Positions 1-8,391 of a DNA stretch of 64,000 nucleotides are shown here, piece after piece. How positions within the stretch are numbered: position 1 is the first letter of the stretch; each line of letters starts with the position of its first letter. Origin of the DNA: Strigamia acuminata (taxonomy: Eukaryota; Arthropoda; Chilopoda; Geophilomorpha; Linotaeniidae); contig OX442314.1 in assembly GCA_949358305.1 (NCBI GenBank), positions 59,653,369 to 59,717,368 of the forward strand, given 5' to 3'. The notes beneath the pieces are model-generated. The model did not search any database and had not been told where the DNA came from. It saw only the letters and a list, made by a program, of their open reading frames with translations. The translations under genes and the position numbers were made by a program.

Positions 1-2371
1 ATACATTTATTATATTTACCTTTTACATTGTCTTGCCGTGTTACATTATTTGGGTAACCGCTTGAGTAAAGCGGTATTGCGAGATTAGAGAGTGACTCAT
101 ACCACGTATTAGCGATAGACCGAGTTGAGCGCGACATACTGTCGGCCGGCAGAGTCCTGGAAATTCCCCTCCTGTATGGAAGGGCAAGAGCTGTGTGAAG
201 ATCGGTTGGAGGCATTCGGTCGGTCCGAGTGGTGCTGGTCGCTGTCGTGGCTTTCTCGGTGCGATCTGGATGACGGCCGACTTTGGTCGTCGTCGTCCGA
301 CGAATCAGAGGGGTCGGAAGGGTCGCCTTGTGGGCGGTCTCTCGGTCCCTTCGGGGGAACCTCTTCGCCACCCCGTGATTTCTTCGAGCCTCCGGAGGGC
401 AGCGGCTCCTTTTCGTCGCTGTTCCCGTAAAAAGAATGCCACTTATTTTCTTCGCTTTCTGGGCGCTCGCGGTCCTTATTCGCGTTCTTTTTGTTAAGTA
501 ATGCGTTAATGGCGGCGCTTCTCTCGGATCGTTTTGAGGGGTTTCGTTCTCTGGATTTTCTGTTCGGTTGGTCGTCTGCTTGCGACTTCCTCTTTTTTGT
601 TTCGATATCGGAACCACCAGCGGGTTCTTTCTCCGCTTTTGCGTTCTTTTCTTTTTTATTCTTATCCGAAACATCTTGTTCGTATTCTTTTTGGAATTTC
701 TCTGTTTCTTTTTCCCAGTTCTCAGCTTCCCATCGTTTTTTTTCTTAGCCTGATATTCGTCGGTCCATCTGTCTCGCTCCCATTCTTCCTGTTCTCTTAG
801 GAATTGTTCTTTTTCTCTTCTTGCTTTTTCGGCTTTCATTCTTTCGTGGTGCTGCTCTTCCCATTTTTGGTGTTGCAGTTGAGCTTCCTCTCTGAGTTTC
901 TGCAGCTTTTCGGCCTTTCTCTGGGCCAGGAGAGCTCGAAATTGGTCTTCGTAGTCTTGAGCCTCTTTATGTCTTCCCTCGACGGTGGCGTTCCATTCTT
1001 GCCGTATCTTGGCTTCCTGCTCTTCTCTCATCTTCTGAGCCATTTTTTCGGTCTTCTGTGTAGCTTCTTTTTCACGCCGTAATCTTTCTTCTTCTTCCTT
1101 CCAGAGTTCCCTCCTTTCGGAGCTCACTCTGCGTTGGCGATTTATTGTTTCTTGCCTCGCTTCTTCGCGGGCCTTTTCTCGAGATTCGTGAAGAGCCTTG
1201 TGAGGGTCGGGCTCGTAGCTGCCTAGGTCACTTGGCGTTTCCTGTACCATGGGTGTCTCCGCTGCCGGCCTCGCGACTGGTGTCGGGGCCTGCGCTGCGC
1301 AGATGGCCTTGGTGAGCAGCGTAATCGAATCCCAGACTGACGTTCCCGGTGGAATATCGGTTTCCGCTTTCAGTCGGGCTGCTTGTTGAGATAGGAGTAT
1401 TAGGTGTGCTTCTTCGGGAGAAACAGGGGCAGGTCTCGCCGTGCCTCTGGAGGCCATCGGGGTCCCGCTCGTGCTTCGTACCGGAGTTTCATTTAGGGGG
1501 GCGGATTGGTGACTTTTTGCCGGTGATGGGTTGCTGTCGATTGTGGTAGTTCTGTTGTTTATCGATGCCAAACAGTTCTCCGTACTTGTTTTGCGCATTT
1601 CTTAATGTATTACTGCATTATGCAGCCTAGTGTATTTATTTAGACTTCTTTTCATTCTTTAACATTGGGCATAATGCTGCCTGTATCATGTTAGTATTAG
1701 TTTACTTTTTCCAACACCAGATGGTGTCAATTGTATTATTTTCACAATCACAATGGCCGCTTGCATGCCAGCAAGCACTCATGTATTTTCTCCACCTAAA
1801 TGGACCAAAATATGTAAGCATTTTCGTTTTTATTAAACATTTAGTTTATTTTTACATTGTGTTTGTCACATATGAGCACTTTAGAGTGCAGTGACTTTAT
1901 TTTCCACCATTTTCAAGCGCTGGAGGTGCGCGCACGTCATTGCGCTCATATTAGCCGTGTTTCGGCATTTAAACTCGCTTCCACACACAGTATTTCATAC
2001 TGTGAGCGCACTCCTCTGCTACAAGTTCGTCTCGGAGTTTCTGTCTTCTCCTCGGCTACCAGTATCGGCACTCGTCCTGTTGTCGTATCGTGAATTTCTT
2101 CTTGATTTTCCAGGACTTCCGTATCGGTATCTTCGACAAAGGGCATATCTGAGGAGAGCGGCTCTCGCTCGGGCTCGGTTAGGGCCTCGAGCGAAGCAGC
2201 TGCTTCCTCTTTCTGCGCCTTCGCTTTCCTCCGATTTGCTCGGGCTTTCGCCTTCGCGGATGGTTCGGGAACCGGGCCGCCCGACCTTAAGTTATAGTCG
2301 GAGGTCCGTTTTCCCTTTTCGAGTGTTGGTCGCTCGTTATCAGACGCGGATTGTTCGTCTTGGTCTGACAT
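1..2371 (-). pseudogene. broken gag of an LTR retrotransposon (left-edge copy), 3' part off the window
   Basis: Reading leftwards from an ATG at 2369-2371, the minus strand encodes a charged protein beginning MSDQDEQSASDNERP, then K/R/E-rich sequence. It aligns closely with the gag-like ORF at 62650-64000 (shared KGKRTSDY.LRS, AKAKARAN, later REKAREEARQE and EWNATVEGR). A ~450-bp insertion at about 1560-2015 interrupts it. Beyond that the frame is open and homologous from about 1548 to 750, then a ~19-bp deletion near 733-748 relative to the right copy shifts the frame. The bulk is a predicted long charged coiled coil; I see no zinc knuckle in the visible part. Family role (inferred): structural gag of a non-chromodomain LTR element. 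This copy cannot make a full gag. Pol would lie beyond position 1. Confidence 0.75.
1560..2015. mobile_element. ~450-bp insertion splitting the left gag
   Basis: Both flanks align with the uninterrupted gag at 62650-64000, while this segment does not, so it entered after the retroelement. It is AT-rich and non-coding and carries a palindromic ACACCAGATGGTGT core (1714-1727) and short inverted repeats (CTGCATTATGCAG near 1613; CACAGTAT/ATACTGTG near 1985). I found no clear terminal inverted repeat or target duplication, so its class is unknown; the boundaries are good to about 15 bp. Confidence 0.5.
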
Positions 2372-2446
2372 TTCTTTGAGTAATTTTTCGATTTGGGTTA
2401 TTATATTAAATGAGAGATCACAAGTTCAGTTGAGATTTATTTCTAA

Positions 2447-2464
2447 ATCCCGGACGGGCCCCCA
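2447..2464 (-). other. primer-binding site, tRNA-Pro type
   Basis: On the minus strand this reads TGGGGGCCCGTCCGGGAT, two bases inside the LTR end. It is complementary to the 3' end expected for tRNA-Pro and identical to the site at 62569-62586. Confidence 0.75.
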
Positions 2465-2466
2465 CG

Positions 2467-3283
2467 TGTCGCGTCCTACCTGGTGATAGGTTTAATGAGC
2501 TAACGTGTATTACTTTACCTGTGATTCTACTAAATATGTAAATTACCCAAATGAATACTAAGTATATGTAAATAAACAAATAGGTTTATTCAATAGGCGT
2601 AAGCCTTAAAATACACTTAGTATAAAACTAGAGTCGACTTGGTCGAAGTCGAACAAAGGATTTCTCAAGATGGCGTCGTCGGTTCCGCGTGGTCGGCGGA
2701 ACAAAGGCGGCGTCTCGAGTTGTCGTAAATTCGTCACGGATTCGTCGTTCACGGACGCGGTGGAATGCTCTTTCGAGACTTCTATCCGTGCCTGTTGTCT
2801 AGGGGTTGGTTTTAGCGTCGCAAGGCTCCGTCCAGAAACGTGGAGTTTCTTACAGGGCACTCGGACACTTCGCAATGGAATAATCGTGGGTCGGTTATTC
2901 AGTGTGAATCCACAAGAGTTATTTTCCTGCTTTCGCGGGGAAATTACACACAGTGTAAATTCGTGAGAGTTACAGTTGCACTGGAATCAGCGGTCCTCGA
3001 TCAATCCTAACTTTTGGTGGAGTTGGCCTGACGGTGAGGTAGTTGCTGTGTTCTTGGTGTCGTTTGTGTAAGTTCTGCTTGTAGGGCGCGAAACTCTACC
3101 TGATATAGGCCAGGGTGAGGGGCCTGGCTCGGCCAATGGGGGCCGGCCACGCGCCACCTCACCCCCTCGGGGCACGCGCTTCCCAGGGGGGGAAGGCGGA
3201 GCCAACGCGAGGGAACTGACCTTTCCTAGTGACTCATGCGGATGGCGTCCACTGGAGGGACGACGACCCGCAGGGTCACCACA
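2467..3283 (-). repeat. 5' LTR of the left-edge retrotransposon (817 bp)
   Basis: On the minus strand it runs TGTGGTGACCC...GCGACA, ending two bases before the tRNA-Pro primer site. It aligns along its length with the 820-bp LTR at 61747-62566 but is clearly diverged, so the copies are distinct insertions. On the minus strand a CCTATATCA TATA-like box (about 3101-3109) lies ~30 bp before GCAGAACTTAC, a likely initiator, and an AATAAA poly(A) signal lies near 2585-2590. The partner 3' LTR is outside the window, so a target duplication cannot be checked. Confidence 0.8.
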
Positions 3284-3365
3284 GAACTAAAAGTGTTTCT
3301 AAATTTTTATTTCTAGTGTGGGTGTTTGTGTTTTTTTTTTACCTCCCTGCGCGCCTCGTCAAAGC

Positions 3366-3610
3366 GATGTTTGGCCGTATTCGATTGCACAAATGCGGCC
3401 GATGTTCGGCCGCATTTAATTGCACAAATGCGGCTGATGTTCGGCCGCATTTGCGCGATTGAATACGGCCAATGTTCCACCACATTTGCGCAATCCAATG
3501 CGGCCGATGTTCGGCCGCATTTGAGCGATCGGATGCTGCCGAACATCGCCTGCATTTGTGCAATTGAATGCAGGCGAACATCGCCCGCATTTGTGCAATC
3601 GAATACGCGC
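3366..3610. repeat. tandem array of seven exact-length 35-bp palindromic units
   Basis: Units start at 3366, 3401, 3436, 3471, 3506, 3541 and 3576. Each has a GGCCGC-type arm, a 7-bp spacer and a complementary arm, so the array can fold into back-to-back hairpins. In units 1-5 the spacer is GATGTTC-like (AATGTTC in unit 4); in units 6-7 it is GAACATC, its reverse complement. The open frames across it are by-products of the 35-bp period. Confidence 0.85.
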
Positions 3611-3790
3611 GATGTTTGGCGAACATTTCGCGAAAACGTCGCGAAAACGTCGCGAATAATGAATAAAAATACCTCACGAAAACGTCGCGAACACGTCGCG
3701 AATAACGAATAAAGATACATCGCGAATATTTCGCGAAAACATTGCTAAACCGTCGCGAATAACGAATAAAAACGTTGCTAATAATGGCGG
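3611..3790. repeat. second tandem array rich in TCGCGAA
   Basis: Irregular repeats of TCGCGAAAACGTCGCGAATAA followed by GAATAAA-type spacers directly abut the 35-bp array. It ends near a GGCGGCGAA stretch at about 3786. No coding signal. Confidence 0.7.
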
Positions 3791-4473
3791 CGAATTTAGT
3801 CTCGTTCAGTCTCGTTTAGTCTAACCTTCTGGCAAGATTGAGATTGTTCCTGATTGGCTGGAAGTAAGCTTTCTGCATTGCGTTACTTCCTACTTCAAAA
3901 CAAATTTGAAGTAGCTTTTTGCTTACTTTACTGCAAAAACAATCCAACAATGCAATGCGCAGCAACATTACGTTGCGTTACTTCATAGTGTGAACACAAG
4001 TGTGAACCAACCTTAAGGCACGCTACACCGGCAACCGTCCGGTCACACACAGGACCTAAGTCCCATGGGTGACGTCGTCGGTTACATCAGACGAACATTC
4101 TGCCGTACTTACCCTGTACAGTCCATGTAGCCGCTCATGGAGGCTGCAGCAGGCACATCTTCCTGCTACTGATTGTCACAGTGGTGAATGGTGAGAGGAG
4201 CAGAATCAGCAGTTGTCTCTGCTGTGGTTGGGATCGTGGCAGCTCATCCTTCACGTCTTCACCCTCGGCTCTCTCAGCAACATCTCTCTCTCACCAGTCC
4301 GTGAGGGGGGACAGCTTGGGGTCACTAGGCGGTGTGTGGAGTGAAGCAGGTCACCTAGGGTGGCCAAACAGTCACAATCTCTACTGTTAAGACTGATAAA
4401 CAGGGCCCATGGGCTTTTTGCCCATGAGCAAAAAACTCAGATTTTGAAAAGAAAAAGTCGTCAAAATACTCAG
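3791..4473. other. non-coding stretch with diverged dispersed repeat
   Basis: 3835-4015 has inverted TACTTC/GAAGTA segments and ends in GTGTGAACCAACCTTAA, resembling a DNA-transposon terminus, with no partner proven. About 4017-4155 is a diverged copy of the reverse complement of 60620-60760 (shared TCCATGTAnCCGCTCATGGAGG). No gene is evident. Confidence 0.4.
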
Positions 4474-4557
4474 TTTTTGGCGAACGTGGCTGACCTTTTG
4501 ACAAAATGGTTGTCCAAGCCACGTTTACTCACACTAACTGAGAACTTCTTTACATAG
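4474..4557 (+). pseudogene. Copia-type pol C-terminal fragment
   Basis: The frame reads NVADLLTKWLSKPRL..., the end of a Ty1/Copia RNase H/pol (family pattern ADILTKxL), followed by a stop and a purine-rich CAGAGGGTGA like a polypurine tract. A longer relative of the same motif is at 6390-6800. Too short to function. Confidence 0.55.
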
Positions 4558-4620
4558 AGATGCAGTCAGTCAGAGGGTGAACGTTGAAGATTCTTTGGAC
4601 TGACTGTATATTCTTTAGCG

Positions 4621-4979
4621 CAGGGTTTCCCAAATGGTGAGGCGCGCCTCACTGGTGGGGCGCGAGCTGATTTTTGGTGGGGCGCACTCATTATACATGC
4701 CTAAATAAAACAAGCTTATTTTTCAAAGTTTTGGAAATTTTTAAGCAAAATTATATAAAATTATATAAAAAATTGTACAAAGTTTTATGCAAAATTATAT
4801 AAAATTATACCCTATAAAAAATTGTACAAAGTTTTATGCAAAATTATATAAAAATTTCTTTTTTTCTTTTTAGTAGTATATTTTTTAAAAATTTAATGCA
4901 CTGGTAGATGGAAGTGGGGCGCAGAAGATCGCCTTGCTTAAAAAGTGGGGCGCGATGCTAAAAAGTTTGGGAACCCCTG
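4621..4979. mobile_element. hAT-type MITE (359 bp) with 8-bp target duplication
   Basis: The ends are CAGGGTTTCCCAAA and TTTGGGAACCCCTG, an imperfect terminal inverted repeat typical of hAT elements, with GTGGGGCGC-type subterminal repeats. It is flanked by perfect 8-bp direct repeats CTTTAGCG (4613-4620 and 4980-4987), the hAT signature. The AT-rich interior contains a ~53-bp tandem duplication (ATTGTACAAAGTTTTATGCA twice). No transposase: non-autonomous. It sits in what looks like the decayed Copia 3' LTR. Confidence 0.9.
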
Positions 4980-5533
4980 CTTTAGCGTATGTCAGCTGCG
5001 TTCGTATCGGCGCATTTTTGTTTAGTCGTGACTTTACGGTTCATCACAATCTGTTTGCAACAAATTGATGATTGTCTAATGTTATTGTTTCGCCTATCCT
5101 GAGTTGAGTATGTTCCCTAATGTAGGCGTGCAATACGTACATATCATTCGGTTTCTGTTGTTGTTTAATGCATTTGTGCATATGTCGATGCTAAGGTTTG
5201 CATTACATTATGTTATTGTAAAGATTCAAGTACTATGCCAAATGTGTTACTGTATATTTTGTATGCCGGGATTTATCCGTTATTTATACAATTGTTGTTG
5301 TCATATGATCAATTGATCACTGGTCATATTCAATGTATTATGATTTGTTCTACCTTGTTTCATTGCTTCATTCACTTCTGTGTGTGACGTGTCGGTTGCC
5401 ACAGGTTTAAGGAACAATTTGAAATTTTAATCAAAATATGTTAAACAAATATAATAAGAGCCGTTTTGAATAGGAGTCGCGGCTCTTATTTGGTAAAACA
5501 TGGTATTTCTTTATTTATTTTTTATTTTTTTAG
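4980..5533. other. non-coding stretch before the Tudor exon
   Basis: AT-rich sequence with no supported gene. A hairpin AATAAGAGCCG...CGGCTCTTATT (5453-5490, 11-bp stem) lies just upstream of a T-rich tract and AG at 5532-5533, a good splice acceptor for the next exon. Confidence 0.4.
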
Positions 5534-5713
5534 AGTTCGGAAAAGGAACTACCCAACCCCTCCACAGGAGATGGATGCGTTGTGCAATCAGGCGAGAACT
5601 GGTACAGAGGAACCGTTAAGAGCATCCACCCAGAAAGCACAGTAAAAGTGCAAATGGTAGATGTAGGAACAGAAGTAATTGTTCATACGACAAAAGTAAA
5701 TTTAAACATTTAA
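5534..5713 (+). CDS. terminal exon encoding a Tudor-like domain
   Basis: After a long T tract and AG (5532-5533), an open frame of 59 codons ends at TAA 5711-5713. It carries GDGCVV, then SGENWYRGTVKSI, then VKVQMVDVGTEVIV, the spacing of a Tudor domain (conserved Gly, Trp-Tyr-Arg, then VDxG). Tudor domains bind methylated Arg/Lys and act in piRNA/germ-granule and splicing proteins; which one cannot be told from one domain. The phase at the acceptor is consistent with an internal splice, so earlier exons should lie upstream, but I could not identify them among the repeats. An AATAAA at 6111-6116 could end the mRNA. It could be a stray retained exon of a dead gene; it has no stop or frameshift. 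Confidence 0.5.
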   Translation, partial: SSEKELPNPSTGDGCVVQSGENWYRGTVKSIHPESTVKVQMVDVGTEVIVHTTKVNLNI

Positions 5714-5968
5714 CAAATGTTTTTAGCGTGCTTAACAGCAATGCCACACAGTGAGATAGGTGACCCAACCCCTAGACAACGATTAAAGGCTAAAACCCAA
5801 CAATCTGGTGTCCCTGTCTCGTTATTACGTGATGTATGCATCCCACCCATTGTGGTAAATCCCCATACTGTAGTGGATAAGACCATACCCAGTCACAACA
5901 GAATTATCTGCATTTACGGATGTGTCATAAGCATCGGATCAAGACACTATACTCCGACCGAGCATAAT

Positions 5969-6339
5969 AGTGCGCTATTTCCTATTGGCCCAGCTTGATT
6001 ACTCCTAACTGTGGACTGTGTACTTCCACCAGGAAAAGTAGTCTTGTTCTATTTTTAATTTGTATGATTTTTTTAATGTTTGAAATGATGTAAGTTTATT
6101 TCTTTTCTATAATAAAATGTTTTTTAATAATATCATAAAAAATTGTGTTATGCTGGTTTTATTTCTAAATACATGTTTGTTCAGACCGTTGAGTTTATTG
6201 GTTGCTTTGTCAGGAAATAAGCCGTTTTTGAATATTCTTATCGGTTGCATTGTCTGGAAAGCACTCAACGTGTATTTTGATCTATTTTATGGGATCACTA
6301 CACTAGTGAAAAGACTGGGCCAATAGGAAATAGCGCACT
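5969..6339. repeat. 25-bp perfect inverted repeat around 321 bp
   Basis: 5969-5993 (AGTGCGCTATTTCCTATTGG then CCCAG) is the exact reverse complement of 6315-6339. A few more flanking bases match. It may be a small foldback element or the end of an inverted duplication; no target duplication was found. Confidence 0.7.
6111..6116 (+). terminator. candidate poly(A) signal AATAAA
   Basis: 398 bp after the Tudor exon stop, followed by T/GT-rich sequence. It would give a ~400-nt 3' UTR. Confidence 0.35.
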
Positions 6340-6389
6340 CTTATTTTCCGCCAGAGTACAGGATAAGTTTTGGTAGGAATATCGTGTTC

Positions 6390-6800
6390 TTAGGCAGGGT
6401 ACCAATTACTTGGTCTGGTCGTTGTCAACTGATGACTTCTCTTTCGATTACGGAAAGCAAATTTATTGCAATCATTGACAGCGTGCGAGAGATCATATGG
6501 TTAAAACGTCTATTTGAAATTGATTTAATGGATTCTATGTTTGTTAGATCTAAACCATGCATTTCAGCAGAAAGCACTGCAGCGATCTAATATTCTAAAA
6601 ATAGAATTGAGAACCGGACCAACAAACATATAAAAGTAAAATACCATTTTCTGAGAGACCATTATGAAGAGTGGATTTTCGATATCCATCATATTCCCGG
6701 CATGTCTATCGTGGCTGATATACTAACTAAGTGGTTATCACGACCATGTTTAACTATATTAAATGATTTATTTTTACCTGATTGCATAATCGATCAGAGG
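6390..6800 (+). pseudogene. decayed Copia RNase H / pol C-terminus
   Basis: The frame at 6396-6590 reads ITWSGRCQLMTSLSITESKF, matching the Copia RNase H core (family: S.WSSKKQ...LSTEAEY), then a stop. A second frame (about 6600-6795) continues with KHIKVKYHFLRDH, then IHHIPGMSIVADILTKWLSR, the usual Copia C-terminus. A CAGAGGGGGA tract at 6796-6805 resembles the polypurine tract before the 3' LTR. At least one frameshift/stop makes it non-functional. Confidence 0.8.
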
Positions 6801-8095
6801 GGGATTATTGGCATATATCGCCATACTTGTGATCGACTATGCGTTTATATCTGACCCGTGTTTATGTTTTAGCGCGTTCATACTGTGTTAAGATAACATA
6901 CGGTCCATTTGTATGTTTCAACAGTATATTGTTTGATAAGTGCCCCGATGCCATTGTGCATATTTTGCCGTGTTTGTCTTCTGTAACACAGGGATCATTT
7001 GTGTTGATGTGTTCGCGAGATAGTGAAATATCTAGCTCTAAAAAGGGAATTTATTGCTGGCACAAACGTGTCTCTGTATTTACTTTAAGATTTCTTTTAT
7101 TTACTTCATATGTAATGCAATTTCATGTATACCGGTATGATTTGTCCTATGACATGTTTTACTGTGCAATCTTGCCAATAAAGTCAGCGGCCATGTTGGT
7201 CATGTTTAGCAGCAACTAAGAAATGAGTTCACAAGTTATTTCTCACCAACATGCAACAATGAGTCAACATGCAAACACACGGCATCACTTCCATGAGTGC
7301 CAGGTGAGGGAAAGAAGACATCCGAGGCATTTAAAACACCTCGCGGCTAGTGGGTCTAGGTCAGGTCCCAGCTGGCTATTGGTTTTTCTATATTTTTTTT
7401 CTTTACTATTGTTAATTTGTTTAGCGTTTTATTTTAAATTTTCAATGGAGGCTTGACCAACCTCTTCCATCTTTTTCTTTTTACATTATCTGGTTTATGT
7501 TAAATTCATTTGTTATTGTATTTTTAAATTTAAATCTCATCGTGAGCAAGGACCATTTATGAGAATCCTAAACAGGAACGCATATACCACTTAGTTACAA
7601 CAGTCCTTCATATTTATATACTTATAGAAGTCCTGTACATTTTCATCAGTATTTTTTTTCATTTTGGTAAATTTAGATTTTTAGAACACTACTGTGCACT
7701 GGATTCTTTCACAATCAAACTAAGATCAAAAGGTCAACACCCTTGACACCGGTCATAGACACATATAGGATCCACAGACGCCAGAATTTCTTGCTGTTTA
7801 CACTGATGGGACACAATTTTCAACAGTTGGTGACGTGAAATGCACCACAATGGTAAAGTGAAAGAGGATTTTGATATGTTCAATTTTATTATTCAATCAA
7901 AATAATTTTTTTTTCATTTTACACGTAGACCGATTTCAGAGACCTTATCGGGGCGGTACTACATGATTAAGAAAAAAAATTATTAAGATGCATACAATTT
8001 ATTATTAACAGTTTTCTAAAGTTTAAATAAACTATTGTTGCTTGCCTCGCGAGTGTGATCCATTCCACAATTCCTGTCCAGTTTAATTCACGCAG
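6801..8095. other. non-coding, probably old Copia 3' LTR then unique AT-rich DNA
   Basis: The part after the polypurine tract (to about 7200, with AATAAAG near 7179) is where a Copia 3' LTR would be. Beyond that I see only AT-rich sequence and short uninformative frames. Confidence 0.35.
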
Positions 8096-8391
8096 GATCG
8101 AACTTTGAAGACTGGTTTGAAAACAATAGGCAACAAGTTGCGCCAGTACCACATGCACCACATGCAAGAGGGCGGCTACAGCGTACACAGCAGGCCGTCA
8201 GGCAGAAAAACAATGTGGCAAACCTAATAGTTCATGTAGCCCCAGTCGTTGAGGCAGCGCCAGTTGTTGCTGCAGCCCCCGCTGCCGTTCAAGAAAACTT
8301 CACTTGCATTATCTGCCTGACGGAACCCCGAAATTCAATTCTCATGCCATGTCAGCATATGAAACGCTGCAATGGCTGCTGCGAACCCCAA
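8096..8391 (+). pseudogene. RING-finger-like remnant
   Basis: One frame, open after a possible acceptor (TTTAATTCACGCAG, ending 8095), reads NFEDWFENNRQQ, an Ala/Val/Pro-rich linker, then CIICLTEPRNSILMPCQHMK followed by RCNGCC. The spacing C-x2-C-x11-C-x-H-x3-C-x2-C matches the first part of a RING finger of the IAP/E3-ligase type. The final CPxC pair is not found in frame, so the domain is truncated or frameshifted near 8390. Intact RINGs recruit E2 ubiquitin conjugases. No ATG upstream in frame is convincing. It could be an exon of a larger gene or a captured fragment. Confidence 0.45.

Noticed and set aside
1891-2379. 162-codon plus-strand frame
   Set aside because: Antisense to the left gag and crossing the insertion boundary.
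2606-2966. ORFs of 89 and 98 codons
   Set aside because: Lie within the left-edge LTR; no coding role expected.
3366-3610. CRISPR array
   Set aside because: Contiguous palindromic units with no unique spacers, in eukaryotic DNA.
3313-3720. Cys/Asn/Met-rich ORFs on both strands
   Set aside because: By-products of the 35-bp palindromic array: 35 is not a multiple of 3, so the repeat is open in several frames.
6839-7219. 126-codon Cys/Phe-rich frame
   Set aside because: Falls where a Copia 3' LTR is expected and shows no family motif.
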